From Bacteroidales bacterium (lineage in GTDB: Bacteria; Bacteroidota; Bacteroidia; Bacteroidales; FEN-979): a DNA stretch of 64,000 nucleotides. Positions 25,910 through 35,251 of this stretch are shown here, piece by piece. The notes below the pieces were generated by a model. The model was not told the DNA's origin. It made no database searches and saw nothing but the letters and a program-made list of their open reading frames with translations. The translations under genes were made by a program, and so were the position numbers. The stretch covers positions 1 through 64,000 of the forward strand of contig JANXZO010000044.1 in NCBI GenBank assembly GCA_025355465.1, read 5' to 3'. The first letter of the stretch is position 1, and every line of letters starts with the position of its first letter.

Positions 25910-28591
25910 TTAAATACCATTTTTTTCCCTGAACTGAAACAAAAGAATATGTTTTAGCGACCTTCTGAAATTAGACCGCTGCTTTGGGACATCACCAAAG
26001 ACGGAATCGAGATATTCAAGTTCCACTCCGTTCAGAATGATCTGCGTATTCTGCTTTAAAACACCTCTGAAAGCATCGAGTGCGGCAACATCTGCATCGG
26101 TCCATGATCGGTTTGCTCTTACGACGAGCAATGCAAGATCGAAGTTTTTTATCAGCTCAATCGGGTAGGTATTGTTGATGAGTGAAGGAATCTCGACGAA
26201 AACATAATCATAGCTGTCTATGTCGAGATGCTCATAACCTGACATCAGGTTCCCTACACTTTTCGTCTCAAAGAAGTTGTCCCTGATCTCAAACTGGATC
26301 TCGTCATCAGTTGGCGGAACGAGTTCTCCAACACTCAGATAGGAAGAACTTTGCGATTGATCTTTGGCATAATTGAGATATAAAACATTCTCACCAAATG
26401 ACCTCAGTTTTCTGCATAATTCCCGTGCAATGGTAGTCTTCCCTTCAGCATCTCTGGTACTAAAGAATAACAGTTGAACAGGTTTTTTCTGTTGTTCATC
26501 ACCCATATGGAACAGCGCCAGTTTGATGTTCTGCGCCATTATTTCTACCAGTCGCGGAAGGATGAAGCCGATGTTGACGGCATAGATCTGCCTCACAATT
26601 TTGGGGTATACGCCTGCTACTTTAAGTTTGATAAACTGCTCAGCACGCTCGGCGGTTTTAATGGTCGTGTCGAAGTATTCCATCGCCAGGAGTATGGCAA
26701 GGATAAGAACAAAGCCAATGAGTGCAGCCATTAGTACCAACAGCATGAATTTTGAAGCCTGGGGTGTAAGTGGAAAATAGGGAGGGTCAACTACCTTAAT
26801 ATTTGTAGATAACTCATCGTCCTGTTGTCGCAATTTGGCCATATTCAGGTCATGCAACAAAGTAAGAAATTCTTCTTCGGTAACAGCGATCAGCCGTTCA
26901 ATCCTTTTTGTTTCGGCCCCCAGAGGAGCAAAGATTTCATAATAGCGAACAAACTGCTTTTTTCGGTCGGAGAGAACCCTCAATGCCGCTTTACACTCTT
27001 CAAATGCAATCACGTTGGCCAACCATGCGTTCAGCAGTTCTTTTGTTGGCAGCCCTTCAACGCTGTTGTTCACACGGTAAAGGTTGTCGATGTTGTACTT
27101 GATGTCTTTTTTAATGGCTTCCGCCCGGGTTTTGAGGGCAGACAACTGCAGTACCGTGGCAGAGTCATTGCGCATGTCGATTTCAATGTTTGCAACCTGC
27201 ATGGTAGTGGTGGCAAGTTCACCGCGCAACCTTATGATGGCACTTGTATTTACTGACAACTTAGCATGTTCTTCTAATTTTCTCTCCACCATTTTAATGG
27301 CGGCATCTGCAGAGGCGAAGGCAATCTGCCGGTTTTGATAAGCTACATCAAGTTCTTCCTTCTGGCCGGCAATGGCCTTGGTCTGTTCATAATAGTTGAT
27401 GATGTTATTACGCTCATTGAAATCGACCAGATCATTCTCGGCTTTTTGCAAACGGCGCATGGCATCTTCCAGTTGACGTTTAAAATAGGCGATTACAGCA
27501 TCCGTCTGGTTTTGTTTCAGTAATTTGTAATTGCGGATAAAAACTTTCGTCAAAAAAATCAATGTATTCTGACAAATTCCGGGATCCGGGTTTGTATAAT
27601 AAATGGTAAGAAGGTCACTGTTTTCATTTCGTATTGTTCCGGCATTGCTCAAGGCCTTAATACTATAGAACAGATCTTCGGAACTCCAGAGTTTATATAT
27701 GAAGTTGTAGTCATTCTGACGTGCATAATTGAGCAATCTTTTAACCGCCCGCTCAAAAGCAGTTGTTGTATCAGTATATTCCCGCATCGACTGTGAAATC
27801 GATTCCGTATTAATGTTATAAAAATCAACTTTGTTGGCGGAGTCAATGCTGGCCTGAATATTCACAGCGGGTGAGGGTTCCGGGTTGATCGTCGGGTCGG
27901 CAAGTTCGGCAGATTGTTTACTTTTTGTCCCATTGCCGATGGCCAGCCTCTGTCCGACTGAAATGGAATTGGAGGCAAGTCCGTTGAATTCTTTTAACCG
28001 CTGCACTGTCATCCCCAATTGTTTCGAAATCGAGAAAACTGTTTCTCCACGCTTAACGATGTAGAAGCTTTTTTCACTTTTATTTTGCGATGGTTGCTCT
28101 ACCGGTTGGTCGTAGGAGGTACGGGCATCCGGTTCCGTTTGGTAGGTTGTGTCGTTATAGGAGGTTTTTCGTGATGGTGGACGGTAATACCTTCTGTCGT
28201 TGCGTTTCTCTTTTCGTACGATGTCCATCACCTCTGCAGGCACTTTGGCCAGCAGATCCTCCCAGTTTTCTTTTGAAATATAGCGTGCATCGGGACGTTC
28301 AAGCATAAGGTGCTGCACAAGTAGTCTGACCGAGACTTCCTCAAGGGTCTGACGTGCCCTGATCAGGTTGATGAGATTATCAAATGCTGCGTTGTTGGCG
28401 GTAATGTCAATCCTGGCTTGTTGCTGAACTGAGTATCCGGACGTGATTCCGGTGTAGACCGTAGTTTCGGACCGGTAGTTCTTTTGCTTGTTCCTGGTCA
28501 GCAGAAAAACTGTTGCCGCCATGATTAGTGGAACCAAGATAAGCAATAGTATATGCCGTTGAAGAACTTTAAAAAAGTGAATAAGCTTCAT
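25910..28591 (-). CDS. Wzc-like chain-length/co-polymerase protein with an inserted LysM domain and degenerate kinase domain
   Basis: The 893-residue protein has an N-terminal Wzz transmembrane helix (about 14-32), a periplasmic region with coiled coils (about 340-560), a second helix (about 628-652) and a cytoplasmic P-loop domain (about 690-870). A LysM domain is inserted at about 176-219 (YIVKRGETVFSISKQL..VGQRLAIG), which would sit in the periplasm and could bind peptidoglycan or another GlcNAc polymer. The Walker A is STRDAEGKTT. The usual Walker B IDTPP is VFVEIPS, and the C-terminus (LFQFREKNGI) lacks a tyrosine cluster. Autokinase activity is therefore doubtful. It follows the TolC-like gene with a 1-bp overlap. 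Confidence 0.85.
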   Translation of the reverse strand: MKLIHFFKVLQRHILLLILVPLIMAATVFLLTRNKQKNYRSETTVYTGITSGYSVQQQARIDITANNAAFDNLINLIRARQTLEEVSVRLLVQHLMLERPDARYISKENWEDLLAKVPAEVMDIVRKEKRNDRRYYRPPSRKTSYNDTTYQTEPDARTSYDQPVEQPSQNKSEKSFYIVKRGETVFSISKQLGMTVQRLKEFNGLASNSISVGQRLAIGNGTKSKQSAELADPTINPEPSPAVNIQASIDSANKVDFYNINTESISQSMREYTDTTTAFERAVKRLLNYARQNDYNFIYKLWSSEDLFYSIKALSNAGTIRNENSDLLTIYYTNPDPGICQNTLIFLTKVFIRNYKLLKQNQTDAVIAYFKRQLEDAMRRLQKAENDLVDFNERNNIINYYEQTKAIAGQKEELDVAYQNRQIAFASADAAIKMVERKLEEHAKLSVNTSAIIRLRGELATTTMQVANIEIDMRNDSATVLQLSALKTRAEAIKKDIKYNIDNLYRVNNSVEGLPTKELLNAWLANVIAFEECKAALRVLSDRKKQFVRYYEIFAPLGAETKRIERLIAVTEEEFLTLLHDLNMAKLRQQDDELSTNIKVVDPPYFPLTPQASKFMLLVLMAALIGFVLILAILLAMEYFDTTIKTAERAEQFIKLKVAGVYPKIVRQIYAVNIGFILPRLVEIMAQNIKLALFHMGDEQQKKPVQLLFFSTRDAEGKTTIARELCRKLRSFGENVLYLNYAKDQSQSSSYLSVGELVPPTDDEIQFEIRDNFFETKSVGNLMSGYEHLDIDSYDYVFVEIPSLINNTYPIELIKNFDLALLVVRANRSWTDADVAALDAFRGVLKQNTQIILNGVELEYLDSVFGDVPKQRSNFRRSLKHILLFQFREKNGI

Positions 28592-29355
28592 TATTCAATT
28601 TTATTGATTACATTAAACCGAATACCTACGATTTCCTGGAGTATCATATACGCATTATAAAATTCGATGCGTGCCTGTTCAAAGTCGGTGACAGCCCTTC
28701 TGTTCATTTCGCTGATGGTAGCCAATTCATAAAGGGTCATCTGCCCATTGAGAAATTCCTTTTCTCCCATATCCTTTTGCAACTGCATGGAAATCGTATT
28801 GTCGTTGGCTATTTTTAGTACTTTCTGTGTGATGATAAGCTGGTTGTACTGCAGGATTATCGATTTTCTCAATTCAAGTGCTTGATTGTCTTTTGCGGCC
28901 ATTGCTTTTTCCATCTCTTTTTTGGCTGTTTTGATTCTATTCCCCCGATCCCAGAAGTAATCCATCGGTACCCGCATAGAGAGTCCGGCAACGGCATTGT
29001 TAACGTTTTGGTTTGTCAAAACTTTATTGACATCTCCGAGGTTGGTTTTATTTGTTGAAAGACCATCATAGATGTAGTTGCTAAAATTGGCATCAATATA
29101 AAAGTTTCTCATCCACTCCCTTTTTTGGGTTGTGATCTTGTATTTGTAAATGGAGATGTTGGCATCTGCCTCTTTCAGTAAAGGAGAATGGATCATGGCA
29201 GAGTCGATGAGATCCTGCAAAGGTGGTATGCGTTGGGTTATATCATCCAGAAGCGGGTTGAATGAGGTGGACCCATCAGTATCCTGACCCATTGAAATAA
29301 CAGGACCGGTTAGCGAGATCAGAAATAATAACCATATTAGGCCAAATACTTTCAT
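28591..29355 (-). CDS. Half-length TolC-like outer-membrane efflux protein
   Basis: The 254-residue protein has a signal peptide (about 1-23) and one TolC/OEP-like repeat: PPLQDLIDSAMIHSPLLKEADANI near the N-terminus, a beta-hairpin region (VAGLSMRVPMDYFWDRGNR) and a long helix pair with GQMTLYELATISEMNRRAV. Family members usually have about 420-480 residues with two such repeats. The frame is clean, with no adjacent remnant, so this looks like a genuine short form and not a truncation. It is in the polysaccharide export segment (1-bp overlap with the Wzc-like gene), where a Wza-type exporter would be expected. It may assemble as a six-copy channel; that is speculation. Confidence 0.72.
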   Translation of the reverse strand: MKVFGLIWLLFLISLTGPVISMGQDTDGSTSFNPLLDDITQRIPPLQDLIDSAMIHSPLLKEADANISIYKYKITTQKREWMRNFYIDANFSNYIYDGLSTNKTNLGDVNKVLTNQNVNNAVAGLSMRVPMDYFWDRGNRIKTAKKEMEKAMAAKDNQALELRKSIILQYNQLIITQKVLKIANDNTISMQLQKDMGEKEFLNGQMTLYELATISEMNRRAVTDFEQARIEFYNAYMILQEIVGIRFNVINKIE

Positions 29356-29386
29356 CGTTTAAAAATAGTTACAAAAATGACTCTTT

Positions 29387-30619
29387 TCATACGTTTTCTT
29401 TTGCCACTATGGCGCTAAAAGTTCTGAAGATGATTTTCAGATCGCCGATAAAGGAATGATGTTCAGCGTAATAGTTGTCCAAGGCAAACCGTTCTTCTTC
29501 AGACATAATGGCGTTTCTTCCCCGTTTTTCAACCTGCCACAAACCGGTCAGTCCGGCCGGCGCACGGAAACGCCGGCTCCATCGTTTCTTTGTGAGGGCT
29601 TCAGCTTCATTCAACGGCAAGGGGCGGTTACCAACGATCGACATATCACCTTTGAGGATGTTGAATAATTGGGGCAGTTCGTCGATGCTTGTTCTCCTGA
29701 TAAACTTGCCAACTTTGGTGATACGCGGATCATCAACCACCTTAAGAAATGCCCTTTTTGCATTCCGGCGTTTGTTGGCAAGGTGTTCGCAGATTTCCTG
29801 ACCGTCTACATACACGATGGGTGAGCATTTTTGACCCGGGGGCAAAGCTCCGCATTCGGCGCACTCATCTTCGATGGGTTCATTAATGTACTGGTTCAGA
29901 TGCGCAACATCCTTAATGCGTTTATCTGCATCTGGACACATCGAACGGAATTTATAAAAATCAAATATTTTATAATTTGAGCCAACCCGTTTCGAGATGT
30001 AATAGACTTTGCCACGAGTTTCGAGCAAGATGGCAATAACGGTCAGCAACATGACCGGTGATAATAAAATCAGGGCAAAGATGGCTAACGTAATGTCAAA
30101 AAGTCTTTTGCCAGCAGGTATTCTGTAAGGAGTCATATCCTCATCCTGGTGTGCGTGCGGCTTCGGAACGTAGTTGGTTTTGAACTTTGTCAGGAATTGG
30201 AGCCTGCTGTATATGTTATCAATGTTTATGGAATTCTGATAGAAGTCATCTACCCCCATGCCATAGGCTTCTTCCTTGGCATCGATCAGTATTTGACGGG
30301 AGAGTATGATATAGGGGGTTTTCGGATGAATGTTATGTAATTTCAGCTTCCTGTGAAAAACGAGTGCATTGATCCCGGGAATGATGAATTCACTTACAAT
30401 CCCATCAAGTTGGTGCACCTCATTGTAGACGAAGTCAAACCGTGTATCCTGGTCCAGGTCAAATAACCGGAAAGAATTGCCGGTAAGCCAGTAGATCGCT
30501 TCAAGCCCGTTTGATACAACAGTTACTTCGAATAACCCGTGTTGTCTGAAAAGTGCAATGAGACTTTCGTCGTTGCCAATGTAAAGAATTTTCAGACATT
30601 CGGGAGAAGGGTCGGTCAT
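29387..30619 (-). CDS. Undecaprenyl-phosphate sugar transferase fused to a degenerate receiver domain
   Basis: Residues about 175-410 are a bacterial sugar transferase (WbaP/PglC/WcaJ type): one membrane helix region (GKRLFDITLAIFALILLSPV), FYKFRSMCPDAD, RRTSIDELPQLFNILKGDMSIVGNRPLP and GLTGLWQV. A Cys-containing insertion (about 245-275; C-x2-C-x8-C-x11-C) is typical of Bacteroidota members. Residues 1-150 resemble a response-regulator receiver (LKILYIGNDESL, VTVVSNGLEAIYWL, GVDDFYQNS). The acidic pair is GN, the phospho-Asp position is Ser-Glu and the conserved Lys is Asn, so it cannot be phosphorylated in the usual way. It initiates repeat-unit synthesis on undecaprenyl phosphate and is 6 bp from the stand-alone receiver. 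Confidence 0.86.
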   Translation of the reverse strand: MTDPSPECLKILYIGNDESLIALFRQHGLFEVTVVSNGLEAIYWLTGNSFRLFDLDQDTRFDFVYNEVHQLDGIVSEFIIPGINALVFHRKLKLHNIHPKTPYIILSRQILIDAKEEAYGMGVDDFYQNSINIDNIYSRLQFLTKFKTNYVPKPHAHQDEDMTPYRIPAGKRLFDITLAIFALILLSPVMLLTVIAILLETRGKVYYISKRVGSNYKIFDFYKFRSMCPDADKRIKDVAHLNQYINEPIEDECAECGALPPGQKCSPIVYVDGQEICEHLANKRRNAKRAFLKVVDDPRITKVGKFIRRTSIDELPQLFNILKGDMSIVGNRPLPLNEAEALTKKRWSRRFRAPAGLTGLWQVEKRGRNAIMSEEERFALDNYYAEHHSFIGDLKIIFRTFSAIVAKENV

Positions 30620-30625
30620 AAATGC

Positions 30626-31024
30626 CTAATTTCCGGTACGTTGTTTGTAAAGTTCTTTCGATTCTGTTCTTCGTTTGATCCGGACAATGAGTTCTTTGGG
30701 ATTAAATGGTTTCAGTAGATAGTCGTCAGCCCCCATCTCGAAACATTTGATTTTATCTGCACTTTCTTCTTTCCCGGAAAGCATGATCAACGGAATATCC
30801 TCGAAAAATCCACTTTCCCTGATTCTCCTGATAAATTCGAACCCGTTCATCACAGGCATTTCAACATCACAGATAATTACATCCGGGAGATTGCCTGACT
30901 GAAGATAAAACAGCGCATCCATGCCGTTACTCATCGTCGTAACTTCAAAGTCTTTATTGAAGGTATTTTCGATGATAAAACGGATACTCTTTTCATCGTC
31001 AATGGCGAGTATCTTTTTTTTCAT
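30626..31024 (-). CDS. CheY-like single-domain response regulator
   Basis: The 132-residue protein is a complete receiver domain: AIDDE with Asp9 and Asp10, phospho-acceptor Asp53 in IICDVEMP, Ser in MLSGKEE and Lys in LLKPFNPKEL. No output domain is attached. It is the first gene of the polysaccharide locus, immediately upstream of the sugar transferase whose N-terminal pseudo-receiver looks like a diverged copy of it. Likely phospho-donors are the two hybrid kinases at the far end of the locus; this is inference. Confidence 0.88.
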   Translation of the reverse strand: MKKKILAIDDEKSIRFIIENTFNKDFEVTTMSNGMDALFYLQSGNLPDVIICDVEMPVMNGFEFIRRIRESGFFEDIPLIMLSGKEESADKIKCFEMGADDYLLKPFNPKELIVRIKRRTESKELYKQRTGN

Positions 31025-31044
31025 GAAATACTTATATTGGTAAG

Positions 31045-31052
31045 CAAATATA
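31045..31052 (-). promoter_or_regulatory. Candidate -7 box at the head of the polysaccharide locus
   Basis: Minus-strand TATATTTG lies 20 bp upstream of the receiver gene start in the 112-bp gap below uvrB. Expected start near 31040. The -33 element is not clear. This is the best place for the locus promoter. Confidence 0.45.
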
Positions 31053-31136
31053 TTCTATTTCTAAACTGTTAATGTAAATAGATATTAACAAAAAAAGAAA
31101 GTTATTGACTAAAAAACCTTGTCTGTGGCTGGTTTC

Positions 31137-33158
31137 CTATTTTGAATCGAGTAATTTCCGGAGTGCCGAAAGTTCATCCCGCAGACGAGCTGCTTCCAGA
31201 AAATCTAGTGCCTTCACCGCCTCTTCCATATTTCTTCTCGTTTTGGTGATTAGTTTTTGAAGGTCCTCCTGGGAAAGATATTGAACAACAGGGTCTGCAG
31301 CAATGTCGGCATATTCTTTCTCTACATAGGCTGCCGGGGCTTTCCGGTTCCCGTCTACAGCAGTAGTCTGCCTCATTATGTCACGGGTGCTTTTGACGAT
31401 CTGTGCCGGCACTATGTTATTGACGATGTTATAAGCCATCTGTTTTTCCCTGCGGCGATTGGTTTCGTCCATCATGCGGCGCATGGATTCTGTGATTTTA
31501 TCAGCATACATAAGTACCCTGCTGTTGATATTCCTGGCTGCTCTGCCTGCAGTCTGTGTCAGTGAGCGTTCCGATCTCAGAAATCCTTCTTTATCTGCAT
31601 CCAGAATCGCCACCAGCGAAACTTCAGGCAGATCAAGTCCTTCGCGGAGCAGGTTTACACCCACAAGAACATCGAACGTGCCAAGTCTGAGTTCGCGCAT
31701 GATTTCAACACGTTCAAGCGTTTCTACGTCGGAGTGAATATAACGGCACCGGATTTCCATCCGCGTAAAATATTTGGAGAGCTCTTCGGCCATCCGTTTT
31801 GTGAGTGTGGTAACGAGTACTCTTTCATTTTTGATGATCCGTTTGTTGATCTCATCCAGAAGGTCATCAATCTGGTTAAGACTGGGTCGGACTTCGACCT
31901 GAGGATCAAGCAGTCCCGTAGGACGAATGACCTGTTCAACAACAACTCCTTCGCACTGTTGCAACTCGAAATCTGCGGGTGTTGCACTTACATAAATCAC
32001 CTGGGATATTTTGGCGGCGAATTCATCGAATTTAAGCGGTCGGTTATCCAATGCCGACGGCAAACGGAAGCCATATTCAACAAGGGTTTGTTTACGCGAC
32101 CTGTCTCCCCCAAACATGGCCCTGATCTGTGGCACCGATACATGACTTTCGTCTATGACCATGAGGAAATCATCCGGGAAATAATCCATCAGACAGAAAG
32201 GGCGGGAGCCGGGAGCGCGACCGTCAAAATAACGCGAGTAGTTCTCAATACCGGAACAGTAGCCGAGTTCACGCATCATCTCAATGTCATAACTTACGCG
32301 ATCTTCCAGCCGTTTTGCCTCAAGGTCCTTACCGTTCTCCCTGAAATAGGCGCACTGTTTGATCATGTCATCCTGGATATCTACGAGTGCTTCTCTCATC
32401 TTATCCGGCGACGTCACAAAAATATTCGCGGGGTAAAGTGTCAGCTGGTCCATATCAACAATTCTTCTGCCGGACAAAGGGTCGAAGGATTCAATTATTT
32501 CTACTTCGTCCCCGATGAAAATTATTCGGATGGCAGTATCCAGGTATGCTGGAAATACATCAACAGAATCTCCTTTTACCCGAAATTTTCCACGGGTGAA
32601 CTCGCCTTCTGTTCTTGAGTAAAGACTGTTTACCAGCGCATGAAGAAATTTCTTACGGTTTACCTTCTCATGCAGGCTTAGCCGGATCACACTTTCGCCA
32701 AAATCGTCCGGATTGCCAATGCCGTAAATACAAGAAACAGAGGCTACGACAATGATATCCCTTCGTCCGGATAGCAACGAAGAAGATGCGCTTAACCGGA
32801 GCTTTTCTATCTCATCGTTGATCGAAAGGTCCTTCTCGATATAGGTGTTTGTAACCGGTATATAAGCCTCAGGCTGGTAATAGTCATAATAGGAAACAAA
32901 GAATTCAACCGCGTTCTCTGGAAAAAACTGTTTGAATTCACCATACAGCTGGGCAGCCAGGGTTTTATTGTGACTGAGAACGAGGGTGGGACGTTGAAGT
33001 TCCTGGACGACATTCGCAATAGTGTATGTTTTTCCCGATCCTGTTACCCCCAGCAAAACCTGTGCGGGATCTCCGCGCCGGATCCCTTCAACAAGCTGAC
33101 GAATTGCCTCAGGCTGGTCGCCCGTAGGCATGAACTCGGATGTTAATTGAAAATTCAT
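31137..33158 (-). CDS. uvrB: UvrABC system protein B
   Basis: The 673-residue protein is full length for UvrB. It opens FMPTGDQPEAIRQLVEGI, with Walker A GVTGSGKTYT, the beta-hairpin YYDYYQPEAYIP, Walker B VIDESHVSVPQI, helicase motifs VSATPADFELQ and GVNLLREGLDLPEVSLVAILDADKEG, and a C-terminal UVR domain. It is the damage-verification helicase of nucleotide excision repair in the cytoplasm. It lies 8 bp after the endonuclease/exonuclease/phosphatase-family gene and probably shares its transcript. Confidence 0.97.
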   Translation of the reverse strand: MNFQLTSEFMPTGDQPEAIRQLVEGIRRGDPAQVLLGVTGSGKTYTIANVVQELQRPTLVLSHNKTLAAQLYGEFKQFFPENAVEFFVSYYDYYQPEAYIPVTNTYIEKDLSINDEIEKLRLSASSSLLSGRRDIIVVASVSCIYGIGNPDDFGESVIRLSLHEKVNRKKFLHALVNSLYSRTEGEFTRGKFRVKGDSVDVFPAYLDTAIRIIFIGDEVEIIESFDPLSGRRIVDMDQLTLYPANIFVTSPDKMREALVDIQDDMIKQCAYFRENGKDLEAKRLEDRVSYDIEMMRELGYCSGIENYSRYFDGRAPGSRPFCLMDYFPDDFLMVIDESHVSVPQIRAMFGGDRSRKQTLVEYGFRLPSALDNRPLKFDEFAAKISQVIYVSATPADFELQQCEGVVVEQVIRPTGLLDPQVEVRPSLNQIDDLLDEINKRIIKNERVLVTTLTKRMAEELSKYFTRMEIRCRYIHSDVETLERVEIMRELRLGTFDVLVGVNLLREGLDLPEVSLVAILDADKEGFLRSERSLTQTAGRAARNINSRVLMYADKITESMRRMMDETNRRREKQMAYNIVNNIVPAQIVKSTRDIMRQTTAVDGNRKAPAAYVEKEYADIAADPVVQYLSQEDLQKLITKTRRNMEEAVKALDFLEAARLRDELSALRKLLDSK

Positions 33159-33166
33159 GGCCCGGG

Positions 33167-34282
33167 CTATTTTGAGATGGTAAGTGTAGCGGAAATGGGG
33201 TAATGATCTGAGAGGTCGACTTCCATCTTTTTATAGACAATTGCTTTGAACGCCTCAGAATGGAGAATGTAATCAATCCTGAATGCGGGAAATTTACCGG
33301 CATATGTGCTGCCGAACAGGCCTTCACCAGCTTCGATGTAAGAGTCCGAGAGAACGCGTGAAAGCTGATGATAGGTATACGATGAAGGAGAGTCGTTAAA
33401 ATCGCCTGCAAGAATGACCGGATAAGGGGCGCCGGCAATATCCCTGATCAGACTTTCCACCTGGGTTGATCTGAAAATAAAGGCCTTCCGGAGCTTCCAC
33501 ATCATCTTTTTTGAACCTACATCAAGGGGTGTAGTTTCCTTCCCAGGTTCAGTAAGATGTGAGTAGAAGGAGTAATCATCATCTCCGAAGCGGATGGATT
33601 CAAGGTGGAGATTGTAAATTCTGATGGTATCTCCATGAATCAGGACATCGGTGAAAATTGCAAAGAGGCTCTTGTCTGGTAATTTATAGGTTCCTGTTCT
33701 GACAATCGGGTACCTTGAAAAAGTTGCAATCGCATTGATTTTTTGCTTGTTAAAAAACTCCTGGTAGTTCTTGAAAAAAAAATGCTGAAGTTTGATCGCT
33801 TTGGTAAACTTTTCGAGGGTTTTATTGAAATCTTCTCCAATTGCATAAAACTCCTGAATACAGATTATATCTGCATTATCGGCTGCAAGAAATTCGGTGA
33901 CCTTACTGCGGGTTTCGCTGATTTTATCGCCCCGCTGGCTGCCATACAGGCTATGTACGTTGAAACTGACCACTTTAATTTTTTCACCGTTTTGCTCTTT
34001 GGGTGTGGAAAGCCGGAAAGGATAAACGGTTTTCAGGTTATTCCACCCGGCAAGCAAAGCAAAAAGTGAGATGAAAACATATCTTTTCCAGGTAACGAGC
34101 CATACTAAAACAAAGAACAGGTTAAGGATCAGAAACACCGGATAAGCCAACCCAAAAAATGCAAGGACCCAGAATTTTCCCGGACTCAAATATCCGGCAG
34201 CATAGGAGAGAAGAAGACATACCGCCAGAAGGATGTTTAAAGAAACCGACAGGATGACCAGCAGCGATTTTCTTCGTTTCAT
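33167..34282 (-). CDS. Endonuclease/exonuclease/phosphatase family protein with N-terminal membrane helices
   Basis: Three hydrophobic segments (about 8-30, 38-62 and 68-85) precede an EEP fold (about 102-371): VVSFNVHSLYG, IICIQEFYA (metal Glu), IRIYNLHLESIRFGDDDYSF, LAGDFNDSPSSYTY and DHYPISATL, the final catalytic Asp-His. The same layout is very common in Bacteroidota next to rhomboid genes. The substrate (nucleic acid, phospholipid head group or sugar phosphate) cannot be told from sequence. It lies 18 bp from the rhomboid gene upstream. Confidence 0.88.
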   Translation of the reverse strand: MKRRKSLLVILSVSLNILLAVCLLLSYAAGYLSPGKFWVLAFFGLAYPVFLILNLFFVLVWLVTWKRYVFISLFALLAGWNNLKTVYPFRLSTPKEQNGEKIKVVSFNVHSLYGSQRGDKISETRSKVTEFLAADNADIICIQEFYAIGEDFNKTLEKFTKAIKLQHFFFKNYQEFFNKQKINAIATFSRYPIVRTGTYKLPDKSLFAIFTDVLIHGDTIRIYNLHLESIRFGDDDYSFYSHLTEPGKETTPLDVGSKKMMWKLRKAFIFRSTQVESLIRDIAGAPYPVILAGDFNDSPSSYTYHQLSRVLSDSYIEAGEGLFGSTYAGKFPAFRIDYILHSEAFKAIVYKKMEVDLSDHYPISATLTISK

Positions 34283-34300
34283 ATTGCAGGTCAGAATTTG

Positions 34301-35248
34301 TTATCGTTTATTGGAACTCCGGAACAAAAATTCCTTCTCGGCCTTGGTTAGACTATCATAACCTCCTTTTGAGATCTTTTCCAATATTTCGTCAGTTTTT
34401 CTTTGCATTTCAACCTTCCGAAAATTGTAATCTTCGTCAGAAACGGGACGTTGGTATCTGCCTCCTGATGATTGAGCCGGAGATTTTCTGCGCATACGTT
34501 GAAAAAAATCTCCTGCAAACCTGAAAATGGAAGGGCCACTGTTTCTATTTCCTTGTGCTGCCGGGCTGTTTCGAATAACCTGCGCAAAAAGGAATCCGAA
34601 AATTGCACCGCCGATATGGGCAAGGTGCCCTCCGGCGTTCCCGGAAGGGATCATGAAGAAATCAAAGACAAATAAGAGTATCGCCATGTATAAAATCCTC
34701 ACATTCCCGAAAAAGAGCAGTCTGACCGTGTATTGAGGAACGTAAAATGAGATTGTGGTAACGATTGCCATAACTGCAGCAGAAGCCCCAATGGCGAAGG
34801 AAATTGGCACCATTGCCTGAAAGCGCGGAAAAAAATTGAAGGCAAGAACGTAAACAAGTCCTCCGGAAATACCCCCAAGGAGGTACACCGTTAAAAGTTT
34901 CCTGTTGTTAAGATATTCGAGAAAAATTTTACCAAACCAGTATAACCAGAGCATATTAAACAGTACATGCCAGATTTCAACATGCAGAAACATATACGTG
35001 ATCACGGTCCAGGGGCGTTCGATCAATGCGGGGAGGCTGGCCGGAATGGCAAAATTTTGCATCACCCATGCTTCGGCCAGTCCAGATTCGGGTCCGCCGG
35101 CAAGGTAAACAACTACCTTAATAACCTGCACGAGTGCCCACACCGTTGCATTTATCAGGATAAGAACGGAGAGGGCAGACCCGCTTCTGAAGAAGCGCTT
35201 CAACTCCTCCATTGGGTTCGGTGGCTGGTTGTAGTTATAATTCATCAT
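34301..35248 (-). CDS. Rhomboid family intramembrane serine protease (GASA variant)
   Basis: The 315-residue protein has six membrane helices, HVEIWHVLFNMLWLYWFG in the first part, the Ser-containing IGASAAVMAIV and the catalytic-His helix GGHLAHIGGAIFGF. The usual GxSG is GASA here. A soluble C-terminal tail of about 90 residues (RYQRPVSDEDYNFRKVEMQRK) is typical of the Bacteroidota longer paralogue. It is 3 bp downstream of a second rhomboid gene. Confidence 0.87.
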   Translation of the reverse strand: MMNYNYNQPPNPMEELKRFFRSGSALSVLILINATVWALVQVIKVVVYLAGGPESGLAEAWVMQNFAIPASLPALIERPWTVITYMFLHVEIWHVLFNMLWLYWFGKIFLEYLNNRKLLTVYLLGGISGGLVYVLAFNFFPRFQAMVPISFAIGASAAVMAIVTTISFYVPQYTVRLLFFGNVRILYMAILLFVFDFFMIPSGNAGGHLAHIGGAIFGFLFAQVIRNSPAAQGNRNSGPSIFRFAGDFFQRMRRKSPAQSSGGRYQRPVSDEDYNFRKVEMQRKTDEILEKISKGGYDSLTKAEKEFLFRSSNKR

Positions 35249-35251
35249 TTC

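Noticed and set aside
25910-28591. Calling the Wzc-like protein an active tyrosine autokinase
   Set aside because: The Walker B motif is degenerate and the C-terminal tyrosine cluster is missing.
31734-32618. Plus-strand ORF of 294 codons inside uvrB
   Set aside because: Complete overlap with well-conserved UvrB coding sequence; no motif or start-site support.
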